Below are positions 47,795-56,770 of a DNA stretch of 64,000 nt, one piece after another; position 1 is the first letter of the stretch, and each line of letters starts with the position of its first letter. Source of the DNA: Pelomonas margarita (GTDB taxonomy: Bacteria > Pseudomonadota > Gammaproteobacteria > Burkholderiales > Burkholderiaceae_C). A program made the position numbers and the translations under genes. The notes below the pieces were generated by a model, which worked only from the letters and a program-made list of their open reading frames with translations, was not told the origin of the DNA and ran no database searches. The DNA is taken from positions 62,001 to 126,000 of the forward strand of contig NZ_JBIGHW010000007.1 of the NCBI RefSeq assembly GCF_043555875.1, written 5' to 3'.

Positions 47795-48436
47795 TCAGTC
47801 GCCAAACATCTTTTGCTTGAGCTCGCGGCGCTGCTGCGCCTCCAGCGACAGCGTCGCGGTCGGGCGCGCGATCAGGCGGCCGAGGCCGATGGGCTCGCCG
47901 GTCTCGTCGCAGTAGCCGTAGTCGCCGCTGTCGAGGCGGCCGATGGACTGCACGATCTTCTTCAGCAGCTTGCGCTCGCGGTCGCGCGTGCGCAGTTCCA
48001 GCGCATGCTCTTCCTCGATGGTCGCGCGGTCGGCCGGGTCGGGCACGATAGTCGTGTCTTCGCGCAGATGCTCGGTGGTCTCGCCCGCGTTGGACAGCAC
48101 CTCGTTCTTGAGGCCTTCCAGCTTGACGCGGAAGAACTCGATCTGCTTGGCGTTCATGTACTCCGCGTCCGGCATGGCCAGGACTTCGGCGTCACTCAGC
48201 TCCGCGCCCGACTTGGACTTCCAGGCATTGGCCAGCTTGGGGTCGCCCTTGGCTGCCACGCGCGGCGAATCGTCTGCCTGCTGGGCGCCGCGCGCGGGCG
48301 GCTTGGGCGGGGCGAAGCGGTCAGCGAAGCGATTCGCCGGTGCAGGGACTTCCAACGTCGCGACGTCGGCGCCGGCGTCTGTCTTCTTCGCACCCTTGGG
48401 TGCAGCGGCGGTTTTGGTGGCCGGGGTCTTGCTCAC
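47795..48436 (-). CDS. dksA: RNA polymerase-binding transcription factor DksA, cysteine-poor type
   Basis: A 213-residue regulator that binds the RNA polymerase secondary channel with ppGpp in the stringent response. The start is GTG at 48436, chosen on a strong GAGGAGA 5 bases away. The first 70 or so residues are an Ala/Lys/Pro-rich extension absent from enterobacterial DksA (151 residues). The coiled coil has ADRATIEEEHALELRTRDRE. The zinc-finger region reads YGYCDETGEPIGLGRLIARP and then TATLSLEAQQRREL: only one of the four zinc-binding cysteines remains. It is therefore a zinc-independent form, as known for Pseudomonas DksA2. It precedes the STAS gene and hslVU. Confidence 0.92.
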   Translation of the reverse strand: MSKTPATKTAAAPKGAKKTDAGADVATLEVPAPANRFADRFAPPKPPARGAQQADDSPRVAAKGDPKLANAWKSKSGAELSDAEVLAMPDAEYMNAKQIEFFRVKLEGLKNEVLSNAGETTEHLREDTTIVPDPADRATIEEEHALELRTRDRERKLLKKIVQSIGRLDSGDYGYCDETGEPIGLGRLIARPTATLSLEAQQRRELKQKMFGD

Positions 48437-48593
48437 AGTCTTCTCCTCGCTCAGGGCGTGCTTCGGCGCGGTGAAAGACCTGGATCCCACTGCTTATCAG
48501 CCGGCAGCCCAATTTTGAGCGCGGCGGATTGTAGCCATGCGATCCGAGGTCCTATCGCCCCCCGGAAAACAGGGTCCGCGGGGCGAAAAAACA

Positions 48594-49646
48594 TCACGCC
48601 AGGCAGCCCTCCAGACCTTGCATCAGCACGTCCTTGGGCAGGTCGATGCCGATGAACACCATCTTGCTCTGTTTTTTCTCGCCCGGCATCCACTTGGGGC
48701 CGAGATCAGAGCCCATCATCTGGTGCACACCCTGGAAGATGACCTTCTTGTCGGTGCCCTTCATGTTCAGCACGCCCTTGTAGCGCAGCATCTTGGGGCC
48801 GTAGACCTGCACGATGGCGCCGAGGAAGTCCTCCAGCTTGGCCGGGTTGAAGGCCTTGTCCGACCGGAAGACAAAGCTCTTCACATCGTCATCGTGATGG
48901 TGGTGGTGCGGGTGATCGCAGTGCTCGCCATGCTCGTGATCATGGTCGTGGTGATGGTGGTCGTGCCCGTGGTCATCCGCCCTCAGGAAGTCGGGGTCGA
49001 TCTCCAACTTGGCGTTCAGGTTGAAGCCGCGCAGGTCGAACACCTTGGACAGGGACACTTCGCCGAAATGCGCGGTCTGGATGGGCGCGCGCGGGTTCAT
49101 GTGCTTGATGCGGTGGATCAGCGCCTCCACGGCCGCCGGCTCCACCAGGTCGCTCTTGCTGATGAAGATCTGATCGGCAAAACCCACCTGCATGCGCGCT
49201 TCCTGGCGCTTGTTCAGCTGCTCGTCGGCGTGCTTGGCATCAACCAGCGTCAGCACCGAGTCCAGCAGGTAGGCCTCGGCGATCTCGTCGTCCATGAAGA
49301 AGGTCTGGGCCACGGGGCCGGGGTCGGCCAGGCCGGTGGTCTCGATGACGACGCGCTCGAAGTTCAGCTCGCCCTTGCGGCGCTTGGCAGCCAGGTCGCT
49401 CAGCGTGGTGCGCAGATCCTCGCGGATGGTGCAGCAGACGCAGCCGTTGCTCATCTGGATGATCTGCTCGTTGGTGTCGGACACCAGGATGTCGGTGTCG
49501 ATGTTCTCTTCGCCGAACTCGTTCTCGATGACGGCGATCTTCTGGCCGTGGGCCTCGGTCAGCACACGCTTGAGCAGCGTGGTCTTGCCGGCGCCGAGGA
49601 AGCCCGTGAGGATGGTTGCGGGGATGAGGCCGTTGTTGCTGGACAT
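48594..49646 (-). CDS. COG0523 (CobW/ZigA-type) GTPase, metallochaperone
   Basis: A 350-residue G3E-family P-loop GTPase. Walker A is GFLGAGKTTLLKR, the metal-binding CxCC is in NGCVCCTIREDL, and Walker B and NKxD-like motifs appear in ETTGLADP and ISKSDLV. A His/Asp-rich stretch at about 225-255 probably binds zinc or another metal. The C-terminal CobW domain ends with QGVHQMMGSDLG and WMPGEKKQSKMVFIG. Such proteins insert metals, often under zinc limitation; the client is unknown. It is divergent from the CorC-like gene across 115 bases. Confidence 0.88.
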   Translation of the reverse strand: MSSNNGLIPATILTGFLGAGKTTLLKRVLTEAHGQKIAVIENEFGEENIDTDILVSDTNEQIIQMSNGCVCCTIREDLRTTLSDLAAKRRKGELNFERVVIETTGLADPGPVAQTFFMDDEIAEAYLLDSVLTLVDAKHADEQLNKRQEARMQVGFADQIFISKSDLVEPAAVEALIHRIKHMNPRAPIQTAHFGEVSLSKVFDLRGFNLNAKLEIDPDFLRADDHGHDHHHHDHDHEHGEHCDHPHHHHHDDDVKSFVFRSDKAFNPAKLEDFLGAIVQVYGPKMLRYKGVLNMKGTDKKVIFQGVHQMMGSDLGPKWMPGEKKQSKMVFIGIDLPKDVLMQGLEGCLA

Positions 49647-49761
49647 GGCGGGAACCGGTTTCGAGGGAAGGCGGCGCAGATGAGGTCTGGGCGCCGGACT
49701 GCAAGGTCTGTCAAACCAATCGGCTATTCTGTCCCCTGTCGCAATACCCTGACGGCTCCCC

Positions 49762-50643
49762 TTGAGCGAACCACATTCAGGCCGGCCCCCAGTTCGCGGG
49801 GCCGCCAAACACCCGCCCGAGGCCCGCGGCCTGCTGGTGCGCATGCTGGAGTTCCTGCACCCCGGCCCCGACTCCAAGACCGAACTGATCGAAACCCTGG
49901 CCGACGCCGAGCAGCGCGAGCTGATCGAGCCCGAGTCGCGCCAGATGCTGGAGGGCGTGCTGCGCATGGCCGAGCTGTCGGCCGGCGACGTGATGGTGGC
50001 CGCGCCGCGCATGGACCTGTTGGACATCGACGCGCCCTACGACGAGCTGCTGGGCCTGGTGATCGACACCGGCCACTCGCGCTTTCCGGTCTTCGAAGGC
50101 AGCAAGGACAACATCATCGGCATCCTGCTCGCCAAGGATCTGCTGAAGATGCAACGCGCGCCCGAGCTCAACCTGCGCGCACTGCTGCGGCCCACGGTCT
50201 TCGTGCCCGAGAGCAAGGGCCTGAACGAGCTGCTGCGCGACTTCCGCTCCAACCGCAACCACCTGGCCATCGTCATCGACGAGTTCGGCAACACGGCCGG
50301 CCTCATCACCATCGAAGACGTGCTGGAAGAGATCGTCGGCGAGATCGAGGACGAGTTCGACGAAAAGGACGGTGAGTCCGGCCTGTACACGCTGGCTGAT
50401 GGCAGCCTGCGCGTGGCCGGCGACGCCTCGATCGCGGCCGTCAACGGCGCCTTCGGCCTGAGTCTGCCGGACACTGACTTCGACACCATCGGCGGCCTGA
50501 TCGCGCACGAGCATGGCCAGGTACCACGGCGGGGCGAATCGGTGCCGGTGGGCGGGCTGAACTTCGCCGTCATGCTGACACGCGGCGGCGCGGTGCGCTG
50601 GTTCAAGGTCACACGCGCCGCTGACGGCGAGACTGGCGCGTGA
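49762..50643 (+). CDS. corC: CorC/HlyC-family CBS-domain transporter-associated protein
   Basis: A 293-residue cytoplasmic protein of the YbeX type. Two CBS domains cover about 75-200 (VMVAAPRMDLLDI, SRFPVFEGSKDNIIG and HLAIVIDEFGNTAGLITIED), and a CorC/HlyC domain closes it (about 212-288). It has no DUF21 membrane part. It is linked to magnesium or cobalt efflux and, as YbeX, to ribosome metabolism. The start at 49762 is a TTG without a clear ribosome-binding site; I accept it because no ATG lies between it and the conserved region except MLEFLHPG. The stop overlaps the lnt start (GTGA). Confidence 0.88.
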   Translation: MSEPHSGRPPVRGAAKHPPEARGLLVRMLEFLHPGPDSKTELIETLADAEQRELIEPESRQMLEGVLRMAELSAGDVMVAAPRMDLLDIDAPYDELLGLVIDTGHSRFPVFEGSKDNIIGILLAKDLLKMQRAPELNLRALLRPTVFVPESKGLNELLRDFRSNRNHLAIVIDEFGNTAGLITIEDVLEEIVGEIEDEFDEKDGESGLYTLADGSLRVAGDASIAAVNGAFGLSLPDTDFDTIGGLIAHEHGQVPRRGESVPVGGLNFAVMLTRGGAVRWFKVTRAADGETGA

Positions 50644-52082
50644 GGCCCGCGCTCGCTGCAGGCGCGGCACTGGCCGCTGGCCTGCTGCAGACCGCGTCGT
50701 TCTCGCCCACCGAGGCCTGGTGGGCCCAGATCGCCGCGCTGGCACTGCTGTTCGGCGTTGTCGCCCGCGCCACGCCCAAGATGGCCGCCCTGTGCGGCGC
50801 GCTGTTCGGCTGGAGCTGGCTGGCCTCGGGCCTGTGGTGGCTGCACATCTCCATGCACCAGTTCGGCGGCATCCCCTGGCTGCTGGCGGCCCTGGCGGTG
50901 GCGCTCCTGGCGACCTTCCTGTGCGGCTACTACGCGCTGGCGCTGGGGCTGACGGCCCGTGTCATCGAACCCGGCCGCTGGCGGCTGCTAGCGCTGGCAC
51001 CGGCCTGGCTGCTGGCCGAGCTGGCGCGCGCCACCTGGTTCAGCGGCTTTCCCTGGATCGCCTCCGGCTACGCCCACACGGCCGGCCCGCTGGCGGGCTG
51101 GGCGCCCTGGGTGGGCGTATACGGCATCACCGCGCTGGCGGCGCTGGCGGCTGCCGGCCTGGTGCTGCTGAAGCAGCGTGCCTGGGCGCTGGCCGCGCCC
51201 GCACTGCTGCTGCCGCTGGCCGGTCCGCTGCTGCCGCAGGACTTCACGCAGCCGGCCGGCCAGGTGGCGCTGTCTCTGGTGCAGCCCAGCATCCCGCAAG
51301 ATCAGAAATTCGACCCCGAGCGTTTCACCACCAACCTCGACACGCTGGCCCGGCTGGTGGAGTCGTCGCGCGGGCAGGTGGTCATCACGCCGGAATCCGT
51401 CGTGCCGCTGCCACTGCTGGACCTGGATGCCGCGACGTTGACGCGTCTGTCCCGCCCCGAGCGCCCCGCGCTGCTGGGGGCCTTCCTGGGCAACCACGAC
51501 GACGGTTTCGTCAACTCCGTCGTCGGCCTGGGCACGGGCTACCACTACGGCAAGCGCCACCTGCTGCCTTTCGGCGAGTTCATCCCGCCCGGCCTGGGCT
51601 GGTTCGTGCGCGCGATGAATATTCCCATGGACGACCAGGGCCGCGGCGACCACCAGCGCCCCTGGGTCGTGGCCGGCCAGCGGCTGCGCCCGCTGATCTG
51701 CTACGAGGACTTGTTTGGCGAGGACATCGTGCACAGCGCCGTCGGCCCGGACGCGGCGACCGTGTTCGTCAACGTCAGCAACCTGGCCTGGTTCGGCACC
51801 GTGATGGTCCAGGACCAGCACCTGCAGTTCTCGCAGATGCGGGCGCTGGAGTTCCAGCGGCCGGTGGCCCGCTCCACCAACACCGGCGCCACGGCGCTGG
51901 TGGACCACCGCGGCCAGGTCACGGCCCGACTGCCGGCGCTGGCGCGCGGCGTGCTGGAGGTGACAGTGGACGGCCGTCAGGGCAGCACGCCCTACGCCCG
52001 CTGGCTGGCCGCGCTGGGACTGTGGCCGCTGTGGGTTGCGGGGCTGCTGGCGCTGGCCGGCCTGCGCAAAGCCGGCCAATAG
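50640..52082 (+). CDS. lnt: Apolipoprotein N-acyltransferase
   Basis: A 480-residue inner-membrane enzyme that adds the third acyl chain to lipoproteins. The N-terminal half has about six membrane helices. The periplasmic nitrilase domain shows the catalytic triad: Glu in VVITPESVVPLP, Lys in YHYGKRHLLPFGEF and Cys in LICYEDLFGE. A last helix (LWPLWVAGLLALAGL) returns to the membrane. It begins with GTG overlapping the corC stop by four bases (GTGA). It is slightly shorter than the E. coli enzyme (512). The corC-lnt pairing is standard. Confidence 0.94.
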   Translation: MRPALAAGAALAAGLLQTASFSPTEAWWAQIAALALLFGVVARATPKMAALCGALFGWSWLASGLWWLHISMHQFGGIPWLLAALAVALLATFLCGYYALALGLTARVIEPGRWRLLALAPAWLLAELARATWFSGFPWIASGYAHTAGPLAGWAPWVGVYGITALAALAAAGLVLLKQRAWALAAPALLLPLAGPLLPQDFTQPAGQVALSLVQPSIPQDQKFDPERFTTNLDTLARLVESSRGQVVITPESVVPLPLLDLDAATLTRLSRPERPALLGAFLGNHDDGFVNSVVGLGTGYHYGKRHLLPFGEFIPPGLGWFVRAMNIPMDDQGRGDHQRPWVVAGQRLRPLICYEDLFGEDIVHSAVGPDAATVFVNVSNLAWFGTVMVQDQHLQFSQMRALEFQRPVARSTNTGATALVDHRGQVTARLPALARGVLEVTVDGRQGSTPYARWLAALGLWPLWVAGLLALAGLRKAGQ

Positions 52083-52111
52083 AATCGACCATCCCCTCTC
52101 GATCGAGTCTC

Positions 52112-53044
52112 ATGCTGACCTTCCAGCAAATCATCCTGACCCTGCAGGACTACTGGTCCAAGCAGGGCTGCGCACTCCTCCAGCCCTACGACATGGAAGT
52201 CGGCGCCGGCACCAGCCACACCGCCACCTTCTTGCGCGCGCTCGGCCCCGAACCGTGGAAGGCCGGCTACGTGCAGCCCAGCCGCCGCCCCAAGGACGGT
52301 CGTTACGGCGAGAACCCCAACCGCCTGCAGCACTACTACCAGTACCAGGTCGTGCTCAAGCCCGCGCCGGCCAACATCCTGGAGCTCTACCTGGGCTCGC
52401 TGGAAGCGCTGGGTTTCGACCTGAAGAAGAACGACGTGCGCTTCGTCGAGGACGACTGGGAGAACCCGACGCTCGGCTGCTGGGGCCTGGGCTGGGAGGT
52501 CTGGCTGAACGGCATGGAGGTGACGCAGTTCACCTACTTCCAGCAGGTCGGCGGCATCGACTGCAAGCCCATCACCGGCGAGATCACCTACGGGCTGGAG
52601 CGCCTGGCCATGTATCTGCAGGGCAAGGAATCGGTCTACGACCTCGTCTACACCGATGGCCTGACCTACGGCGACGTGTTCCACCAGAACGAGGTCGAAC
52701 AGTCGACCTACAACTTTGAGCACAGCGACGTGGACTTCCTGCTGTCCGCCTTTGCCGCGCATGAGCGCAAGAGCCAAGAGCTGATGGTCGAGAAGCTGGC
52801 ACTGCCCGCCTACGAGCAATTGCTGAAAGCCGGCCACAGCTTCAACCTGCTGGACGCGCGCGGCGCCATCTCGGTGACCGAGCGCGCGGCCTACATCGGC
52901 CGCATCCGTAACTTGGCGCGCGCCGTGGCGCAGAGCTACCTCGAAAGCCGTGCACGTCTCGGCTTCCCGATGGCGCCCAAGGCCTGGGCCGATGAGGTCG
53001 TTGCACAGATCGAACTGAAGAACAGCAAGAAGGCGGCCGCCTGA
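52112..53044 (+). CDS. glyQ: Glycine-tRNA ligase, alpha subunit
   Basis: A 310-residue class II aminoacyl-tRNA synthetase subunit carrying the glycine and ATP sites. It starts MLTFQQIILTLQDYWSKQGC and has the signature PYDMEVGAGTSHTATFLRAL, QPSRRPKDGRYGENPNRLQ and the class II motif 3 region ITYGLERLAMYLQG. The length is normal. It begins 29 bases after lnt. Its stop overlaps the glyS start by one base. The alpha2beta2 enzyme form is typical of proteobacteria. Confidence 0.97.
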   Translation: MLTFQQIILTLQDYWSKQGCALLQPYDMEVGAGTSHTATFLRALGPEPWKAGYVQPSRRPKDGRYGENPNRLQHYYQYQVVLKPAPANILELYLGSLEALGFDLKKNDVRFVEDDWENPTLGCWGLGWEVWLNGMEVTQFTYFQQVGGIDCKPITGEITYGLERLAMYLQGKESVYDLVYTDGLTYGDVFHQNEVEQSTYNFEHSDVDFLLSAFAAHERKSQELMVEKLALPAYEQLLKAGHSFNLLDARGAISVTERAAYIGRIRNLARAVAQSYLESRARLGFPMAPKAWADEVVAQIELKNSKKAAA

Positions 53045-55179
53045 TGACCAACCTGCTCGTTGAACTGTTTGTCGAAGAGCTGCCCCCGAAGGCGCTGAAG
53101 AAGCTGGGCGACTCCTTCGCCACCGTGCTGGCCGACAGCCTGAAGGCGCAGGGCCTCGCCGCGACCGAGGCGGCTGTCACGTCGTTCGCCTCGCCGCGCC
53201 GCCTGGGCGTGCTGGTCACCGGCGTTGCCGCCAAGGCAGCCGACAAGGCCGTGCAGCAGAAGCTGATGCCGGTCGCCGTAGCCCTCACCGCCGACGGCCA
53301 GGCCACGCCCGCGCTGCTGAAGAAGCTCGCGGCCGTCGGCGCCGGCCCCGAGGTCGTGGCGCAGCTCAAGCGCCAGCCCGACGGCAAGGCCGAAGCCCTG
53401 TTCTGGGACAGCGTGCAACCCGGCGCGACGCTCGCTCAGGGCCTGCAGAAAGCGCTGGACGAGACGCTGGCCAAGCTGCCCATCCCCAAGGTCATGACCT
53501 ACCAACTGGCCGACGGCTGGACCGACGTGAAGTTCATGCGCCCGGCGCACGGCCTCATCGCGCTGCATGGCTCCGACGTCGTGCCCGTTCAGGCCCTGGG
53601 CCTGACGTCAGGCCGCACCACGCAAGGCCACCGCTTCGAAGCGGCCCAGGCCACCGTCAGCGTCGACACCGCCGACAGCTACGCCACGCAGCTGCGCGAG
53701 CAGGGTGCGGTCATCGCCAGCTTCGCCGAGCGCCGCGCCGAGATTGCGCGCCAGCTCAAGGCTGCGGCTGACGCGCTGAGCCTGACGCCCATCGATGACG
53801 ACGCGCTGCTGGACGAAGTCACCTCGCTGGTCGAGCGCCCCAACGTGCTGACCTGCGCCTTCGAGCAAGAGTTCCTGGCCGTGCCGCAGGAATGCCTCAT
53901 CCTGACGATGAAGGCCAACCAGAAGTACTTCCCGCTGCTGGACACGCAAGGCAAGCTGACGCGTCATTTCCTCGTAGTGAGCAACATCGCCCCGGCCGAT
54001 GCCAGCGCCGTTACGCAAGGCAACGAGCGCGTCGTGCGCCCGCGCCTGGCGGACGCCAAGTTCTTCTTCGACCAGGACCGCAAGAAGAAGCTGGCCGACC
54101 GCCTCCCCGGTCTGGCCAAGGTCGTTTATCACGGCAAGCTGGGCTCGCAAGGCGAACGCGCCGAGCGCGTCGCAGCCATCGCGCATGCCATCGTGCAGCA
54201 GCTCAGCATGGCCACGCTGCCTTACACGGTGGAGGCGGACGACGAATTCAAGGTGCTGGACAGCAAGGTCAAGCAGGCGGCAAGCCTCGCCAAGTGCGAC
54301 CTGCTGACCGACATGGTCGGCGAGTTCCCCGAGCTGCAAGGCATCATGGGGGGCTACTACGCCCGCCACGAGGGCCTGCGCGACGGCGTCGCCATCGCGA
54401 TTGAAGACCACTACAAGCCCCGCTTTGCCGGCGACGCGCTGCCGCGCAACCACACCGGCACCGTCGTCGCACTGGCCGACAAGCTGGAGACGCTGGTGGG
54501 CCTATTCGGCATCGGCCAGCTGCCCACCGGCGACAAGGACCCGTTCGCACTGCGCCGCCACGCGCTGGGCGTCATCCGCATCCTCGTCGAGAAGAACCTG
54601 CCGCTGGAGCTGCCGGCGCTGATCGACGCCGCCGTGCCGCCGTTCGGCGAGCTCATCACCAATCCGCGCGAGGCTCTGCTCGGCTTCTTCGCCGACCGCG
54701 TGGCCGTCTCGCTGCGCGACCAGGGCTACAGCGCCCAGGAAGTCGACGCCGTGCTGGCGCTGGCGCCCACACGCCTGGGCGACGTGCCCAAGCGCCTGGT
54801 CGCCGTGCGCGCCTTCGCCGCGCTGGCCGAAGCCGCATCGCTGGCGGCCGCCAACAAGCGCGTCGGCAACATCCTGAAAAAGGTCGAGGGCGAGTTGCCC
54901 ACGGCCATCAACGCCGCGCTGCTGCAGGAGGCCGCCGAGCAGGCGCTTGCGACCGCCATCGCCGAGGTGCAGCCGCAGGCCGACCTGCTCTTCGAGCAGC
55001 ATGACTACACCGGCTCGCTGAAAGCCCTGGCAGCGCTGAAGGCGCCGGTCGACGCCTTCTTCGACGGCGTGATGGTCAACGCCGAAGACCCGGCCCTGCG
55101 CGCCAACCGCCTCGCACTGCTGGGCCGCCTGCACACCGCGATGAACCGCGTGGCCGACCTGTCGCGCCTGGCGGCCTGA
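53044..55179 (+). CDS. glyS: Glycine-tRNA ligase, beta subunit
   Basis: A 711-residue subunit that binds tRNA-Gly. The N-terminus is LLVELFVEELPPKALKKLGD, followed by TSFASPRRLGVLV, LTMKANQKYFPLLD and a HD-like region with LLTDMVGEFPELQGIMGGYY. The C-terminal anticodon-binding domain includes FFDGVMVNAEDPALRANRLA. The length is normal. It overlaps glyQ by one base (TGATG), which should give coupled synthesis of both subunits. Confidence 0.97.
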   Translation: MTNLLVELFVEELPPKALKKLGDSFATVLADSLKAQGLAATEAAVTSFASPRRLGVLVTGVAAKAADKAVQQKLMPVAVALTADGQATPALLKKLAAVGAGPEVVAQLKRQPDGKAEALFWDSVQPGATLAQGLQKALDETLAKLPIPKVMTYQLADGWTDVKFMRPAHGLIALHGSDVVPVQALGLTSGRTTQGHRFEAAQATVSVDTADSYATQLREQGAVIASFAERRAEIARQLKAAADALSLTPIDDDALLDEVTSLVERPNVLTCAFEQEFLAVPQECLILTMKANQKYFPLLDTQGKLTRHFLVVSNIAPADASAVTQGNERVVRPRLADAKFFFDQDRKKKLADRLPGLAKVVYHGKLGSQGERAERVAAIAHAIVQQLSMATLPYTVEADDEFKVLDSKVKQAASLAKCDLLTDMVGEFPELQGIMGGYYARHEGLRDGVAIAIEDHYKPRFAGDALPRNHTGTVVALADKLETLVGLFGIGQLPTGDKDPFALRRHALGVIRILVEKNLPLELPALIDAAVPPFGELITNPREALLGFFADRVAVSLRDQGYSAQEVDAVLALAPTRLGDVPKRLVAVRAFAALAEAASLAAANKRVGNILKKVEGELPTAINAALLQEAAEQALATAIAEVQPQADLLFEQHDYTGSLKALAALKAPVDAFFDGVMVNAEDPALRANRLALLGRLHTAMNRVADLSRLAA

Positions 55180-55183
55180 AGCC

Positions 55184-55837
55184 ATGCCCACGATGCGCGC
55201 CGACCACGCCCATGGCATGAAGCTCGTCATCCTCGGGCGCGACGGCACACTCAACCGCTACCGCGACGACCACGTCAAGGCCCCCGAGGAACTGGACCCG
55301 CTGCCCGGCGCCATGGAGGCCGTGGCGCGGCTCAACCACGCCGGCTGGCACACCGTGCTGGCCACCAACCAGGCCGGCATCGGCCGCGGCCTGCTGGACA
55401 TGGCGTCGCTGAACGCCGTGCACCTGCGGCTCAACCAGTTGCTGGCCGAAAAAGGCGGGCGGCTGGACGCGGCCTTCTTCTGCCCGCACACGCCGGAGGA
55501 AGGCTGCGACTGCCGCAAACCGCTGCCGGGGCTGATCCAGCAGATCGGCGAACGCTTCGACGTGGAACTGCCCAAGGTCCACATGGTGGGCGCCTCGCTG
55601 ACGGATCTGATGACGGCGCAGAACGCCGGCTGCATCCCGCACCTGGTGCTTACCGGCCCCTTCGGCAACCTGGGCACCGAGGAACTCGCCAAGCTGCTGG
55701 TGCAGGTGCCCACGGCCCGCGTGCACGACGACCTCGGCAGCTTTGCCGAGACCCTGATCCAGGAAGAACGCCGCCGCATCGCCGAAGCGCGCGGCCAGGC
55801 CCTGACCCCCGATACCCAGGCCGGAGACCTGAATTGA
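55184..55837 (+). CDS. gmhB: GmhB-like HAD protein lacking the nucleophile aspartate
   Basis: A 217-residue HAD-family protein. By position (after glyS, before plsC) and sequence it is the D-glycero-beta-D-manno-heptose 1,7-bisphosphate 7-phosphatase of lipopolysaccharide core synthesis. The zinc site CPHTPEEGCDCRKP and the motif TNQAGIGRGLLD are kept. However, HAD motif I, normally LDRDGV, reads ILGRDGTLN, so the nucleophile Asp is Gly. Motif IV, normally VGDSxxD, reads VGASLTD. Both losses would be expected to abolish phosphatase activity. An ATG at 55217 gives a shorter form. Either another gene supplies the activity or this protein has another role. Confidence 0.8.
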   Translation: MPTMRADHAHGMKLVILGRDGTLNRYRDDHVKAPEELDPLPGAMEAVARLNHAGWHTVLATNQAGIGRGLLDMASLNAVHLRLNQLLAEKGGRLDAAFFCPHTPEEGCDCRKPLPGLIQQIGERFDVELPKVHMVGASLTDLMTAQNAGCIPHLVLTGPFGNLGTEELAKLLVQVPTARVHDDLGSFAETLIQEERRRIAEARGQALTPDTQAGDLN

Positions 55838-55848
55838 CCCCACCCCGT

Positions 55849-55903
55849 ACCGGCTTCCCCGGCCCCCTCGAGGGGGCGATGCGAGCGGCCCGGCAAAGCC
55901 GGT
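55849..55903. repeat. Intergenic palindromic element between gmhB and plsC
   Basis: Outer arms ACCGGCTT (55849-55856) and AAGCCGGT (55896-55903) enclose a perfect 16-base palindrome GCCCCCTCGAGGGGGC (55862-55877) and the 12-mer GAGCGGCCCGGC (55883-55894). The 12-mer also occurs in the element inserted in cobA. A dispersed short palindromic repeat family is likely. Confidence 0.65.
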
Positions 55904-55970
55904 TCCGCTGCATCTGCTTGGCAATGCACTACAGCGCCGCGAGCGCCCCGCGAATTGGACAGGTGATTTG

Positions 55971-56765
55971 ATGGCCACGCTTCTCAGCGCCGTTCGTTCG
56001 TTCATCTTCGTCCTCGTCCTCATCGTCACCGTCGTCCCCTGGGCGCTGGGCGTGCTGGTGCTGTCCATCTTCCGCCGCGGCGACCCGATCTACTGGGCCT
56101 GCGCAGGCTGGCTGACGGTGGCCATCTGGAGCGCACGCATCATCTGCGGCATACGCTGGCGCATCCACGGCATGGAGAACCTGCCTAGCGCGTCGGACCG
56201 CAAGGCCGGTGTCGTGCTGCTGTCCAAGCACCAGAGCACCTGGGAGACCTTCGCCTACCCGGCGCTGCTGAGCCATCCGCTGGCCTACGTCTTCAAGCGC
56301 GAGCTGCTCTACGTGCCCTTCTTCGGCTGGGCCATGGCGCGCATGGACATGATCCATATCGACCGCGGCCGCCGCACGGAGGCCTGGAACAAGGTGCTGA
56401 AGCAGGGCAAGCGCCTGGGCGCTCAGGGCAACTGGGTCATCATGTTCCCCGAGGGCACGCGCATCGCGCGCGGTGAGGTGGGCGACTACAAGACCGGCGG
56501 CACCCGCCTGGCCATCGAGGCCGGCCTGCCCGTCGTGCCCATCGCGGCCACGGCCGCGCGCTGCTGGCCGCGCAAGAGCTTTCTGCTGCGTCCCGGCGTC
56601 GTGGACATCTCCATCGGCCGCCAGATCCGCCCCGAGGGCCGCGCGCCGGGCGAGCTGATGAACGAGGTCAAGGACTGGATCGAGAGCGAGATGCGCCGCC
56701 TCGACCCGGAGGCCTACACCAACCCTTCGCCCGCCGGCGTGGCCGGCACCGCCAACCAGCACTGA
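55971..56765 (+). CDS. plsC: 1-acyl-sn-glycerol-3-phosphate acyltransferase
   Basis: A 264-residue inner-membrane enzyme making phosphatidic acid. An N-terminal membrane helix (FIFVLVLIVTVVPWALGVLV) is followed by the acyltransferase motifs: block I LLSKHQSTWETF (His and the acidic Glu of HX4D/E), the block III region MFPEGTRIARGE and block IV GLPVVPIA. The GDYKTGGTRLAI segment fits the family. The ATG at 55971 is used; the preceding TTG is unlikely. It is followed after 5 bases by the ygjP-like gene. Confidence 0.93.
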   Translation: MATLLSAVRSFIFVLVLIVTVVPWALGVLVLSIFRRGDPIYWACAGWLTVAIWSARIICGIRWRIHGMENLPSASDRKAGVVLLSKHQSTWETFAYPALLSHPLAYVFKRELLYVPFFGWAMARMDMIHIDRGRRTEAWNKVLKQGKRLGAQGNWVIMFPEGTRIARGEVGDYKTGGTRLAIEAGLPVVPIAATAARCWPRKSFLLRPGVVDISIGRQIRPEGRAPGELMNEVKDWIESEMRRLDPEAYTNPSPAGVAGTANQH

Positions 56766-56770
56766 GCGCC

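Noticed and set aside
49686..49714. Sigma-70 promoter for the COG0523 GTPase gene
   Set aside because: TTGACA is present on the minus strand (49714-49709), but nothing resembling TATAAT lies at the right distance.
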